NCBI GenBank assembly: GCA_947462335.1
Contig: OX381709.1
Coordinates: 43,184,933 to 43,248,932 of the forward strand
Direction of reading: 5' to 3'
DNA: 64,000 bases
Origin: Harmothoe impar
Taxonomy: Eukaryota; Annelida; Polychaeta; Phyllodocida; Polynoidae
Part shown: in pieces, positions 59,801 to 64,000 of the stretch
How positions within the stretch are numbered: the stretch's first letter is position 1
Layout: each line of letters opens with the position of its first letter
Notes under the pieces: generated by a model
Database searches by the model: none
Told to the model about the DNA's origin: nothing
Seen by the model: the letters and a program-made list of their open reading frames with translations, nothing else
Position numbers and translations under genes: made by a program

Positions 59801-60745
59801 AGTGGCTGTATTCAATTGCTAAAAGTAAAAGAGTTATCTTATCTTCTTATACTCAGACTATCCTCGGCTACGGCATTGACAACCACCTCCTGGGACTGCG
59901 ACGAATTGCTGAGGGTACAGGGAAACCTATACCAGCCCTATTTGAAGACGACTCCTATCGTATTTCCAACCACTTCACTCTATCAACAAGCCAGGTAAAT
60001 AGAATTGCTTAGAACTTCCACTTTCATATTGAGTAAATTGTATGGACAAAGCAGGTGCATATTGTGTTTTCTGTCGGTTCGACTTAAAATGCAACGATTT
60101 CTAATAATGCTTGTGGGTCATTGAAGGGATATCCAAGAAAACAGGGAGAGCTTGCGTAAGCACTAGGGATGCCCATGTCAACGCCACTGGATTGGCTTGG
60201 GTATGTCTAAGGATGGCACAACCTCACGCTAAATTACTGGGATCTTGTAGTGACTCCATAGAAAAGATCACAATAGTGTATGCCCGGTTTTCCTGACTTA
60301 TCAGTATGAATTCATCAGTGTATACAATTTGATCATCAATATAAAAAATGCAATCCTGGCTTTCACTTTTGCCACCTTCCTCCAGGTACCAACAACAATG
60401 GATGCCTTCATGTGCTATGGCCCCGTGGTACCTGATGGCTACGGAGCGTGCTACAACCCCCACCCGGACTGGATCCTCTGCGCCATCACATCCTTCAACA
60501 CCTGCGGCGAGACGCGCTCCGACTTCTTCGCCTTTACGCTGGAGAGTTCCTTTATGCAAATGAGAGAGATCTGTTTGAGGTCTGCTCAGATGGCGGCCGA
60601 CAAGGCGGCAGGGGTCAACGGTGTGAGCAATGGACAGGGGGAGAGGACGACGGCCAAGGTCAGAAATAGTCCGGCTCGCACCAAGCTCCGCCGCCAGCCG
60701 GGGTCGTCATCGGAGGAAGACGGTTGTAATGGGTCCGCAAAGTAG
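15222..60745 (+). CDS. ChAT: Choline O-acetyltransferase (ChAT), 14 coding exons, 711 aa
   Basis: Cytosolic enzyme of cholinergic neurons that makes acetylcholine from choline and acetyl-CoA. Exons: 15222-15335, 50062-50256, 50524-50642, 50949-51002, 51242-51443, 51753-51936, 52642-52853, 54110-54210, 57906-58037, 58335-58457, 58779-58917, 59435-59497, 59857-59994, 60386-60745. These sum to 2136 nt including TAG, and all junctions are GT-AG and in phase. Choline/carnitine acyltransferase signature 1 is at residues 41-56 (LPKLPVPALSDTLAKY). Signature 2 spans the exon 7/8 junction and includes the catalytic His375 in EHSPAEG. Other hallmarks are SPDAFIQLALQL (exon 10), TYESASIRRF and GRVDNIR (exon 11), GYGIDNHLLGLR (exon 13), the STS motif at 589-591 and CYGPVVPDGYGACYNP (exon 14). 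The length matches animal ChATs. Carnitine acyltransferases are the alternative family, but VAChT linkage and residue pattern favour ChAT. The N-terminal start is the least certain part: the frame is open back to a TGA at 14991, so an upstream exon could extend it. Confidence 0.95.
15670..15756. repeat. (TA)n microsatellite
   Basis: About 87 bp of almost pure TA dinucleotide, 335 bp into ChAT intron 1. Confidence 0.97.
17080..17930. repeat. Degenerate tandem array of about 58-bp units, interrupted by an inverted-repeat element
   Basis: Units containing GAACCTACTACACAGGCACA, then ATTGAAACAAGT, then AAGTAGTA recur at about 17647, 17708, 17766, 17844 and 17897. Weaker relatives stand at about 17085 and 17145. 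The 198-bp element at 17421-17618 sits between the early and late units, so it probably inserted into an existing array. Related ATGTAAGTAGTATATG words occur at 29555-29600. Confidence 0.7.
17421..17618. mobile_element. 198-bp MITE with perfect 25-bp terminal inverted repeats
   Basis: The first 25 bases (17421-17445) are the exact reverse complement of the last 25 (17594-17618). The termini read TA|CACTCTAAGAACAGTG and CACTGTTCTTAGAGTG|TA, fitting a TA target duplication as in Tc1/mariner-type elements. The interior has several AGTGTGTTG-like subrepeats in both orientations. There is no coding capacity. Confidence 0.88.
19449..19474. repeat. (GTGGGC)n short tandem repeat
   Basis: Four consecutive copies of a GTGGGC hexamer plus GT. 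A short simple repeat in intron 1. Confidence 0.9.
19766..19959. mobile_element. About 194-bp inverted-repeat element with GCGTATAACCCG termini
   Basis: Starts CGTAAATTCATGCGTATAAC and ends GTTATACGCGGGAATTTACG, near-perfect inverted repeats. Internal copies of TATAACCCGCACC and TATAACCCGTACC stand near the left end. A palindrome combining TATAACCCGCGGG and its complement lies at the right end. No coding frame; a non-autonomous element. Confidence 0.75.
21220..21495. mobile_element. Inverted-repeat element of the TAGGGTAGATTC family with duplicated right end
   Basis: The left end TAGGGTAGATTCGTCTTGAG pairs with right ends ending GGTGAATCTATCCTA (21393) and GGTGAATCTACCCTA (21495). The right end, including CAGTGTCACTCTTATGG and GTGTCCGACTCATGG, is tandemly repeated at a spacing of about 102 bp. 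The same termini bound the 876-bp element at 34369-35244. Confidence 0.7.
23297..23402 (+). promoter_or_regulatory. TATAAATA box with downstream GCAGACGACAA motif (candidate promoter)
   Basis: TATAAATA lies at 23297-23304, followed by a pyrimidine-rich CTCCACACTCC segment at a suitable start distance. The recurrent motif GCAGACGACAA lies at 23392-23402 on the minus strand. Promoter activity is inferred; a TATA-like word in AT-rich intron DNA can arise by chance. Confidence 0.25.
26082..26145 (+). promoter_or_regulatory. Candidate TATA promoter plus splice-donor-like site in ChAT intron 1
   Basis: TATATATA at 26082-26089 is preceded by TGTCGTCT (26049-26056), a variant of the recurrent motif. 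About 55 bp downstream is GTGCA|GTAAGA, a good donor match. This layout fits a short alternative non-coding first exon of ChAT. Nothing but sequence pattern supports it. Confidence 0.25.
26346..26481. mobile_element. 136-bp inverted-repeat MITE, CCCAGTAAACAAAAA family, copy 1
   Basis: Termini TATCCCAGTAAACAAAAAA and TTTTTTGTTAACTGGGATA are inverted, with TA at both outer ends. The interior is rich in AACGTT words (ATAACGTTT, AAAACGTTATTTTGACG). A second copy lies in ChAT intron 12 at 59663-59800 and fragments lie in introns 9 and 10. Confidence 0.8.
28184..28212 (+). promoter_or_regulatory. GCAGACGACAATT motif beside CCACGTGACC
   Basis: One of the recurrent motif sites (28184-28196), immediately followed by a CACGTG E-box. 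AATGGCGGGAAA lies upstream at about 28150-28161 and CCAATC boxes downstream (about 28258-28300). The density of known factor-like words suggests a cis-regulatory element; the role is inferred. Confidence 0.35.
29223..29313 (+). promoter_or_regulatory. GCAGACGACAATT motif beside a full CRE (TGACGTCA)
   Basis: The recurrent motif at 29223-29235 is followed 8 bp later by the palindromic cAMP-response element TGACGTCA (29244-29251). A second partial motif, GCAGACGACA, stands at 29303-29312. The CRE is the established CREB/ATF binding word; use here is inferred. Confidence 0.4.
30638..31264. mobile_element. About 627-bp inverted-repeat element containing a perfect X-box palindrome
   Basis: The left arm, about 30638-30679 (reading TTTGTGACGAAACC then AACATTAGGGGGAA), is inverted relative to the right arm at about 31222-31264 (TTCCCCTAATGTCACG then TTTTGTCACATTTG). 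The arms match over about 40 bp with a few substitutions. No coding frame. The interior includes GGTTGCCATGGCAACC at 30879-30894. Confidence 0.65.
30879..30894. promoter_or_regulatory. Perfect 16-bp palindrome matching the RFX X-box
   Basis: GGTTGCCATGGCAACC is fully palindromic and contains the ideal RFX-family X-box, GTTGCCATGGCAAC. It lies inside an inverted-repeat element. Similar words GTTTCCATGGCAACC (32946-32960) and GTTTCCATAGCAAC (32991-33004) lie inside a second element 2 kb away. Factor binding is inferred. Confidence 0.45.
31440..31860. other. CpG-rich patch in intron 1
   Basis: Locally dense CpG, for example CTGCGCGCGCACGTCGCGGCG near 31519-31539, against a CpG-poor background. 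No exon or clear core promoter was seen. It may be an unmethylated regulatory region. Confidence 0.4.
32577..33213. mobile_element. 637-bp element with perfect 38-bp terminal inverted repeats
   Basis: Left arm 32577-32614 is the exact reverse complement of right arm 33176-33213 (core GGCCAGGTGAGGGAAAACGT). The interior has no coding capacity and carries two X-box-like words. Its right-end region (CCCTGGTGGCCAAAACCAGT followed by ACTAAAAA) recurs in diverged form at 48186-48242. Its GGGAAAACGTG word resembles the arms of the 30638-31264 element. Confidence 0.88.
33828..34144. mobile_element. 317-bp nested foldback element
   Basis: Outer inverted repeats pair AGTAAAGGTGTCAACTGTG with CACAGTGGACACCTTTACT. 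The left arm carries an extra tandem CAACTGTGT. A second inverted pair lies inside: GAGTCAAACAGCTAATGACT and TAAGCAGAGTCAATAGCTG, with AACTTGAGTTGAC facing GTCAACCCAAGTT. The transcript would form a long hairpin. It truncates a meaningless open frame that runs in from 33454. Confidence 0.8.
34369..35244. mobile_element. 876-bp inverted-repeat element, TAGGGTAGATTCACC family
   Basis: Begins TAGGGTAGATTCACCACTTT and ends CTTTGGGTGAATCTACCCTA. CGGAC and GTCCG continue the pairing inward, and TA is shared at both borders. An inner inverted pair TCACCTGAAGTCGGAC (about 34589) and GTCCGACTTTAGGTGA (about 34790) may be a nested relative. No transposase frame. The same termini occur at 21220-21495. 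Confidence 0.75.
35655..36766. mobile_element. 1.1-kb foldback element with about 260-bp inverted arms
   Basis: The left arm (about 35655-35922) and right arm (about 36513-36766) are reverse complements at roughly 90 percent by eye with small gaps. Matching landmarks are CTCTGGACAGCTCTGG, TTCAACTTGTCAA, ACCTGCCAGGTTACCATCCC, CACAGCTGGGGCTCAT and GGGTGGTAGGTCTAGG. The loop between the arms (about 590 bp) has no coding frame. Arms this long relative to the loop are typical of foldback elements; a local inverted duplication is the alternative. Confidence 0.85.
38810..38838. repeat. (TA)n microsatellite
   Basis: About 28 bp of uninterrupted TA in intron 1. Confidence 0.95.
40211..40532. mobile_element. 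322-bp Harbinger-like MITE with TAA target duplication
   Basis: Termini GGGAGTGGTCATTTTTTAAC and GTTAAAAAATGACCACTCCC are exact inverses, and the inverted homology continues for about 47 bp. TAA flanks both sides (40208-40210 and 40533-40535). A three-base TWA duplication with GGG/CCC ends is the hallmark of PIF/Harbinger-type elements. The interior repeats a roughly 30-bp unit of the form AGGGGTCNAAATTNTTTNGGTCC followed by C-runs. Confidence 0.85.
41172..41265. repeat. Short tandem repeat of GGATTACACGCTTTGGCACC-type units
   Basis: Three units with GGATNACANGCTTTGGC at about 41180, 41201 and 41243, the last separated by a poly-C tract. Confidence 0.75.
41740..42166. repeat. Degenerate leading part of the 31-bp minisatellite
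   Basis: Words such as GAGTCGGCCAGTGCTACATAATG, TCAGGCATTGCTGCATAAA and GAGTCAGTCAATCCTGCATTA recur at irregular spacing and become more like the clean 31-bp unit toward the right. This reads as old, decayed units of the same array. Confidence 0.7.
42167..42569. repeat. 31-bp minisatellite, about 13 copies
   Basis: The sequence GCTGCATAATG recurs every 31 bp from 42179 to 42551. Units read GAGCTGCATAATGTCACATT followed by GGAGTCAGTCA. The central and right units are nearly identical and the left ones differ at a few bases, indicating recent expansion from the right side. Confidence 0.97.
42570..43010. promoter_or_regulatory. CpG-rich patch A with promoter-like factor words
   Basis: A CpG-dense patch follows directly after the minisatellite. 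It contains a POU octamer ATGCAAAT (42799-42806), an inverted CCAAT word (CATTGG, about 42838), CCGGAAG (ETS-like), GGCGGGAA (E2F-like), AATGGCGGC (YY1-like), a direct repeat AGGTCAAGGTCA (42974-42985) and CACGTG next to it. The mix is typical of TATA-less CpG promoters, so an alternative ChAT promoter or enhancer about 7 kb before exon 2 is plausible. Confidence 0.4.
43600..44000. promoter_or_regulatory. CpG-rich patch B with a second AGGTCAAGGTCA
   Basis: CpG-dense DNA with AGGTCAAGGTCA at 43638-43649, CCGCGG palindromes (43720-43745 and about 43880), and GACCAATCACC (CCAAT box, about 43890-43900). Together with patch A it makes a pair of promoter-like segments. No exon was recognised next to it. 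Confidence 0.35.
44650..44822. repeat. (TATG)n tetranucleotide microsatellite
   Basis: About 170 bp of TATG/GTAT repeats with a few variant units. The open frames on both strands here (Tyr/Met/Cys or Thr/Tyr/Ile/His) are products of the repeat. Confidence 0.97.
45253..45361. mobile_element. 109-bp palindromic element with CCCAGTGGG ends
   Basis: Bounded by CCCAGTGGG and CCCACTGGG. The centre is a near-perfect dyad of GTTGATTCAATGTT words (TCAATGTTGATTCAATG facing TTGAATCAATGTTGA). Related copies at 46330-46412 and 13918-14045. Confidence 0.75.
46330..46412. mobile_element. Second copy of the CAGTGGG/GCCCAC palindromic element
   Basis: Shares CAGTGGG, GAACATTTAATTAACATTGG, TAGTTGTCAATGTTGACTCA and ATTGTGCCCAC with the 45253 copy, 1.1 kb away. 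It is shorter, with the central dyad reduced. Confidence 0.7.
46470..46780. mobile_element. About 310-bp foldback element with roughly 70-bp arms
   Basis: The left arm (about 46491-46559) is inverted relative to the right arm (about 46696-46764). Landmarks are TGCCCATATCTGGGTTA facing TAACCCAGATATGGGC, and GTGGGCCAGCCCAG facing CTGGGCTGGCCCA. No coding frame. Confidence 0.75.
47279..47418. repeat. 29-bp tandem repeat, about 4-5 units
   Basis: GGGCGTGAGACACACGCTGG recurs at about 47290 and 47319, with diverged units at about 47349, 47378 and 47410. It creates an apparent Ser/His/Cys-rich frame on the minus strand that is not believed to be coding. Confidence 0.85.
47735..47821. repeat. Small inverted repeat (GCCACCGTTCACTGG)
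   Basis: GCCACCGTTCACTGG faces CCAGTGGACGGTGG about 70 bp later, with TCGGCC words paired inside. A short hairpin-forming element of unknown origin. Confidence 0.6.
48186..48242. repeat. Diverged fragment of the 32577-33213 element
   Basis: CCCTGGTAGTTAAAACTGGT followed by ACTAAAAAGCCC matches the segment just before the right arm of the 637-bp element, with scattered substitutions. It appears to be a solo, decayed right-end fragment. Confidence 0.55.
48394..48610. repeat. Local repeats of TACTGTAGCTTTACAG words, direct and inverted
   Basis: GTAAAGTATTCAGTAG occurs twice, at about 48399 and 48439. CTACTGTAG(C/T)TTTACAG occurs about three times, followed by the inverted forms CGTAAAACTACTGCAGA and TAGTAGATTATACTG. 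A decayed palindromic repeat. Confidence 0.55.
50062..50256 (+). CDS. ChAT: ChAT coding exon 2 (residues 39-103)
   Basis: Acceptor CTTTTGCAG|AGACCC and donor AACTGG|GTAAGA, phase 0 on both sides. Encodes RPLPKLPVPALSDTLAKYL, an exact fit to the first choline/carnitine acyltransferase signature, then a helical region ending in GTKDNW, equivalent to the segment before the catalytic-domain W(L)xDMY motif. Confidence 0.95.
50524..50642 (+). CDS. ChAT: ChAT coding exon 3 (residues 104-143)
   Basis: Acceptor TATAAAAG|GTGACA and donor CTCAG|GTGAGT, leaving two bases of a split Arg codon. Encodes VTDFWLDDMYMKNMMALPIN, the conserved W-L-x-D-M-Y segment, followed by FPRQRFPDKDAQLR. Confidence 0.93.
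50809..50883. repeat. (TA)n microsatellite in ChAT intron 3
   Basis: About 75 bp of pure TA inside a 306-bp intron, ending 65 bp before the exon 4 acceptor. Confidence 0.97.
50949..51002 (+). CDS. ChAT: ChAT coding exon 4 (54-bp microexon-sized, residues 143-161)
   Basis: Acceptor GTATTGCAG|ATATTC and donor GACAC|GTGAGT, with codons split at both ends. Encodes RYSARLISGILDYKTIIDT across the junctions, matching the conserved helix after the LRF-type motif. It lies shortly after a long (TA)n run in intron 3. Confidence 0.92.
51242..51443 (+). CDS. ChAT: ChAT coding exon 5 (residues 161-228)
   Basis: Acceptor TTTACTATAG|GAAATC and donor AACCAG|GTAGGT, ending in phase 0. Encodes GQPMCMAQYYRLFSSYRVPG, a strongly conserved family block, then EGKDHLVIRTST and DHIIVACHNQ, the start of the core beta-sheet. 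Confidence 0.95.
51753..51936 (+). CDS. ChAT: ChAT coding exon 6 (residues 229-290)
   Basis: Acceptor TATCCTTCCAG|TTTTTC and donor ATGGAAG|GTGAGC, phase 1 at the end. Encodes FFSLDVVANYTRLSDDDLF and VGILTASDRDIWARSRQKLM, matching the FxLDV and GxLTSxxRxxWAxAR blocks of the family. Confidence 0.94.
52004..52164. mobile_element. 161-bp MITE, TACACAGCCAAAAA family, short copy in ChAT intron 6
   Basis: Begins TACACAGCCAAAAACAATAT and ends ATCATTTTTGGCTGTGTA, inverted repeats with TA at both borders. The same termini bound the 1.43-kb element at 55068-56497 in intron 8, so two size classes of one family sit in one gene. Confidence 0.82.
52205..52560. repeat. Degenerate tandem repeat of ATGAGATGCTCTTTGCACTA units in ChAT intron 6
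   Basis: AGCTAATGAGATGCTCTTTG or close variants recur at about 52218, 52290 and 52369, with partial units to 52560. Spacing is irregular (about 70-80 bp). It fills much of the intron before exon 7. Confidence 0.75.
52642..52853 (+). CDS. ChAT: ChAT coding exon 7 (residues 290-360)
   Basis: Acceptor CCTATATAG|ATCCTA and donor ATGCAG|GTATGG, phase 0 at the end. Encodes NRASLDLIEKCIMVLNLD and NSCNRWFDKTMQ. RWFDKTMQ begins the second acyltransferase signature, completed by exon 8. Confidence 0.94.
53409..53652. mobile_element. 244-bp foldback element in ChAT intron 7
   Basis: Left arm (about 53409-53475) begins TACACAGATAATAGAAGTAG and contains GAATCACTGTGACTCCC. Right arm (about 53585-53652) contains GGGAGTCACCGTGATTC and ends CTACTTCTTTTCTGTGTGTA. 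GAGGTAACTCTCCCC faces GGGGAGAGTTACCTC further in. No coding capacity. Confidence 0.82.
54110..54210 (+). CDS. ChAT: ChAT coding exon 8 with catalytic His375 (residues 361-394)
   Basis: Acceptor TTTTCTCAG|TTTGTC and donor TACAT|GTAAGT. Encodes FVICEDGACGLNYEHSPAEG, completing signature 2. The His of EHSPAEG is the general base that activates the choline hydroxyl in the family. It is followed by the helix IAVIQLIEHLLKYM. Confidence 0.96.
54211..57905 (+). other. ChAT intron 8 (3.7 kb)
   Basis: Donor GTAAGT and acceptor TTCTCAG. Apart from the 1.43-kb element at 55068-56497, it holds AT-rich DNA without a supported feature. It is by far the longest of the introns after intron 1. Confidence 0.85.
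55068..56497. mobile_element. 1.43-kb MITE-like element in ChAT intron 8
   Basis: Begins TACACAGCCAAAAATAATTT and ends AAATTATTTTTGGCTGTGTA, exact inverses over 20 bp, bordered by TA. The interior has many CTTGTTTTAAGT, TTTTCTTA and AAGAAA words in both orientations. Nothing resembling a transposase was found. Shares termini with the 161-bp element in intron 6. Confidence 0.85.
57906..58037 (+). CDS. ChAT: ChAT coding exon 9 (residues 394-438)
   Basis: Acceptor TATTCTCAG|GGAGGA and donor CAATGT|GTAAGT, with codons split at both ends. Encodes a basic linker EEVRKRKLPRMQ followed by CELPYPKKLRWKITPDIQSD, matching the LPxPxxLRWK block. It follows the 3.7-kb intron 8. Confidence 0.94.
58335..58457 (+). 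CDS. ChAT: ChAT coding exon 10 (residues 438-479)
   Basis: Acceptor TTATGACAG|CTTAAT has a weak pyrimidine tract; the donor is ACTACAA|GTGAGT. Encodes VLRFHEFGREFPKKHNMSPD followed by AFIQLALQLTYY. The SPDAFIQxALQL block and the basic residues before it correspond to the CoA-contacting region of ChAT. Confidence 0.93.
58511..58571. repeat. Fragment of the CCCAGTAAACAAAA / AACGTT element family in intron 10
   Basis: AAAACGTTTTTTTAACC, then AAAACGTTTGGTAACG, then TTGTTAGTTGGGA match the right half of the 136-bp family member. Similar AACGTT-rich DNA lies in intron 9 at about 58212-58275. Both are partial and diverged. Confidence 0.55.
58779..58917 (+). CDS. ChAT: ChAT coding exon 11 (residues 479-525)
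   Basis: Acceptor GACCTCAG|AATTCA and donor GCCACG|GTAGGA, phase 0 at the end. Encodes STYESASIRRFRLGRVDNIR, the most conserved substrate-pocket block of the family, then EALEWCKAMIGETDAT. Confidence 0.95.
59435..59497 (+). CDS. ChAT: ChAT coding exon 12 (63 bp, residues 526-546)
   Basis: Acceptor TGTTCTAG|GATGAA and donor GTGCAG|GTCAGT, phase 0 both sides. Encodes DEEKMDLFRKAIKQQTDILV plus Q, matching the helix between the RVDNIR block and the IDNHLLGLR block. Confidence 0.92.
59663..59800. mobile_element. 138-bp inverted-repeat MITE, CCCAGTAAACAAAAA family, copy 2 in ChAT intron 12
   Basis: Begins CACCCAGTAAACAAAAAACG and ends ACGTTTTATGTTAGCTGGGC. The interior shares AACGTTATATAACGTTTATC and AACGTTATTTTGACGTTA with copy 1 at 26346-26481. 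It ends 56 bp before exon 13. Confidence 0.8.
59857..59994 (+). CDS. ChAT: ChAT coding exon 13 (residues 547-592)
   Basis: Acceptor TATACTCAG|ACTATC and donor AGCCAG|GTAAAT, phase 0 both sides. Encodes GYGIDNHLLGLR and the STS motif (residues 589-591) that helps bind substrate in the family. An inverted-repeat element ends only 56 bp upstream of its acceptor. Confidence 0.95.
60386..60745 (+). CDS. ChAT: ChAT terminal coding exon 14 (residues 593-711 and stop)
   Basis: Acceptor CCTCCAG|GTACCA; the stop is TAG at 60743-60745. Encodes VPTTMDAFMCYGPVVPDGYG and CYNPHPDWILCAITSFNTCG, the conserved C-terminal blocks. A divergent, basic and Ser-rich tail (about 660-711) follows, as is common in animal ChATs. 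Confidence 0.95.
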   Translation, partial: VPTTMDAFMCYGPVVPDGYGACYNPHPDWILCAITSFNTCGETRSDFFAFTLESSFMQMREICLRSAQMAADKAAGVNGVSNGQGERTTAKVRNSPARTKLRRQPGSSSEEDGCNGSAK

Positions 60746-63700
60746 TTCCCTCTCTGGCGGAGGTATAGGGGGGAAATGAAAGACACATTTGAAAAGAAAA
60801 ATGCTCAGAAAACTGTAACTGCGAATGCTCCGCACTCACGCACATATACACACATACAAAATCACCCACACATAGTGACCATGGCGGCCAAGGAACACCG
60901 TTTTGTGTCGAACCCACATCTTGGGAACACAGGCCAGGTTTACATCTGGTCACCCATATCTCTACGCACCAATAGGTAATCAGGTCACAGTGCCATGTAG
61001 GGTCTACACCGTCCGGATGATCTATGTAGCGTGTTTTAATAGGAGAGGCTTGTTCAGATATAGACGATACTCGATTGATTGTGGAGTTTGTGGAGAAGCC
61101 ATGAGAGAAGGCACAACCGACCGCTCGTGGGGCGTAGGTTTAGGAGTGGAGTTGTTGTTAGTGAGATTTTGGTGGTAAGCTGATCGATGTGAGACAATAC
61201 ATGTAGTAAGGTTAATTGCATATGGTAAAGAGATAGAAAGACGGGTATTGGTACTGCAGATAAGCGTCCGCCTGAGTAGGAGTGAGGTATATGGACTGCA
61301 CATAGGTCTGGCTTGAATTGTTATGGTGTGAAATGTAGACAGATGAAGTAAACTCTCCATGAGGTGGATGTACAGGAAGGGAATATAGTGTACTGTCCAG
61401 GTGGAATTTGTGTTCAGGGGTATTATCACTAGGTTGTAGACTACTGCATCTAGATGCTTGGAATTACAGTTAGTGGATAAGACGAATAGGGCAGGGGGTA
61501 TCACCACTATGGTAGCACTCGTTCAAGCCATGTAAACTGATTTAGGTAATAGTTGTAAATGTTGAGAGTAGATGTTATACATAACTCTATATTTGAGCCG
61601 TGTAGACACAGGATGGACTATAGCGTCTTTAATTAGTGATCAATTACTGTCGTCAGTTGTATACTTATTAAGCATCCCTTAAACGGCTGATCATAAAAGC
61701 AATACACGCTGCCAATGGTTCAATGAATGAAATGGAAATTGTAACATATTCACTAAGTTAGTGCCAAACCGAATGGCAAGGATAATTAACATATTAAGTA
61801 CATGTATGTACATAATGATACATTTTGTGATGATGACAGTGATTGGTATCAGTGAGTCAAGTAACGTCACTCTTGTTCTTGGTGAGGCCCATGGGCCGTG
61901 AACGCTCCATTGCCTGTTGATGGCGTCGCGGTACCAGCGTTGTTGTGTTGGTGTTGACTATATATATACACATGTATATAGTCCAAGGTCGATATGGTTA
62001 CGGTTGCTGATACAGCCTCCCTCCATGTTGACCAAAATCACAGCTGAACTAGCGGATCAATACAGGTGTTACTGCAAAGGAGGGGTAGACCTTCTGATGA
62101 AGGGACCCCCTTATCTCTAAGGGGTGAACTTCTCAAGGAGTGACCCCCCTTATCTGTTTGTGCAATGTTGTCATCATGTCCTTCGGGTAGGTGCTATCTA
62201 TAGGCCTGGATTCCACAATTCCCGATTGTTATACGTGACGTCTCTGGTGGTATCGGACAACATCGAATGCATCGCAGTATAGCATCAGGCGGGTTTCTAA
62301 CATTTGGTACCTTTTTTCAATTAAGAATAAGTCCAATGAAATATTAATTTTGGTGACAGTGGAACCCAGGCTTATCTACATGGCTGAGTGACCGCTGTAC
62401 ATAAGTGTGGCCTGGGAGAGTAAGGCTTCTCTATGGTTATCTTGATGTAGACTGCAGATCTAAATATAGGAGCTATCAATTGTCAAGTGTTGGTATATGT
62501 TAGTATGTAATACATGTGATAATATGCATTTATGGAAACAATGATGAGCTAGTTTAATTAGATTTTATTGGGGTTAATCCTATCTCGATGGATAAATTGC
62601 AGAAACGTATATATCTACTTAGATTAAATAGGATATTTCAGTACATTCTGACACATTCGGCTATAATTAATGTGCATATCTGTAATTGTTATCTAACACT
62701 GTTTATTAAACATTCCTCTCGCACCCCATGACAACAGTTATGTCAATATTACAATTGATTGTGGAAAAAAGTCTTATAATGCAGCTGTAATATGTTGAAG
62801 GCAATATTAAATGTTGCCATACTGACGGGGAGACAGATGCTTATATACGTGTACATGGCAATAATACATGTATCTATACTTAGCTGTTAGTTATATGTTT
62901 TGCATACTGTGTATGCCCATTACTCACAGAAAGACAATCAAAAGTCTTATACAATGAATCATGTATAATTAATGGATTCTAGAATGAATATTACTTGTTT
63001 ATTATCCATCATAGTGACGTATAATTCAACACGATGGCGTTTGTTAAATAGTTAAAGCTAGGTGTAATACACGCTATACATGTACTTGGTACGTTGTTTA
63101 ATTAGGATTAGTTTGTCTGGAAAAATACTATGTCCTTGCTGATAAATGAACTGCAGAGTCCTGCACGGGTATACTTAGGTAATTGTTAATGTTATAGTCA
63201 CAGCGCCCGGCGAGGGCTAAGTCTTAAAGCTATGTTATTGTGATTTTAGCTGCTGTGTTGAATCTTGTTTTAAATCATACTAAGGTATGATACAATGTTG
63301 TCATGAAAAAAATCTTGATGATGTGAGTGATATGCAGATATGATACAAAATGAACGAGTAATTTTAATCACTGTTGCCATAGTGTATGTATACACGTCCA
63401 TGTTATTAGGTATCTGGGGTTTTAAGTATTAAGAGCATAATTATATCAGATGTTATGTCATACTATTCTCATTAAATGACTCTTTTATTCTACACGTGAT
63501 AAAGTAATTGGTCACCATCATACTTATTAAAGTATTCACAGAGCCGTTTAAATGTTAGGTACTCACAGCTGAAATGTAGAGAGAAACTGATACAGGTTGT
63601 AATGACCATATTAAAGTTGTTAAACCACCATCTTACACTGTCTTCCTTCTATGAATATTTCAATAGTATTTATACATATACATTGTATTTCTACTTTAAA

Positions 63701-64000
63701 CTGCTTCCAACGAAGGCCACACATACAGAAGGTATTTCACTTGAACATAAGTTATAATAATCCGTGTCCCAATCAAATAAACACGCCATTATGTGGCCAT
63801 CATATCGACATAGCTCTGTGTGTTTACGAATTTGATCTGGTACACATCAATAGTCCCGACCCCCACAATGATGCAGTGGTGACCATTTAGGAGAATAAAT
63901 TCTCAACATTGGCACTGGACTCATTAGATCGAGCTTTACCGATTTCTTATTTGTAATCTCTGAGATATGGGCACCTATAGCGTGATGTAACGTCTCAAAG
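60746..64000. other. ChAT 3' UTR and downstream DNA
   Basis: No further gene is supported. The early part (60746-60960) is probably 3' UTR. Candidate polyadenylation words are ATTAAA at 62705-62710, 62806-62811 and 63471-63476, and AATAAA at 63777-63782 and 63894-63899. A 161-aa minus-strand open frame at 61022-61507 has random composition and no recognisable feature. The rest is AT-rich with no repeats of note. Confidence 0.5.

Noticed and set aside
61022..61507. 161-aa open frame on the minus strand downstream of ChAT
   Set aside because: Composition is that of AT-rich DNA, with no domain, signal sequence or splice context.

Overview
The window is eukaryotic, animal nuclear DNA carrying the cholinergic gene locus on the + strand. 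An intronless gene for the vesicular acetylcholine transporter (VAChT, SLC18A3/unc-17 type, 2974-4752, 592 aa) lies about 10.5 kb upstream of the first recognisable coding exon of choline acetyltransferase (ChAT). I could assemble ChAT by eye from 14 coding exons (15222-60745). All 13 introns are GT-AG, every exon phase joins correctly, and the product is 711 aa with both choline/carnitine acyltransferase signatures. GT-AG introns, a 34.7 kb intron, CpG-poor AT-rich intronic DNA with local CpG-rich patches, and many short inverted-repeat elements suggest a marine invertebrate bilaterian, perhaps a lophotrochozoan such as a mollusc. Hemichordate, echinoderm or cephalochordate origin is not excluded from sequence alone.

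Layout: 1-2973 is upstream/5' flanking DNA with no convincing exon. 2974-4752 is VAChT. 4753-15221 is non-coding spacer in which the gene pair's regulatory DNA probably lies. 15222-15335 is ChAT coding exon 1. 15336-50061 is one very large intron holding microsatellites, a 31-bp minisatellite, at least ten inverted-repeat (MITE or foldback) elements, several CpG-rich patches and candidate alternative promoters. 50062-60745 holds ChAT exons 2-14 with small introns. 60746-64000 is the 3' UTR and downstream DNA.

The two proteins act in sequence. ChAT makes acetylcholine in the cytosol from choline and acetyl-CoA, and VAChT loads it into synaptic vesicles in exchange for protons. In vertebrates, insects and nematodes the pair shares a 5' promoter with VAChT nested in the 5' part of the ChAT transcription unit. 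The same order and strand here imply the same arrangement, but the shared non-coding 5' exon was not identified. No transposase, tRNA, rRNA, CRISPR or second protein-coding gene could be supported. The most interesting unexplained signals are a recurrent GCAGACGACAA motif, paired AGGTCA direct repeats in two adjacent CpG-rich patches, and several families of short inverted-repeat elements, one of them present as two copies in ChAT introns.
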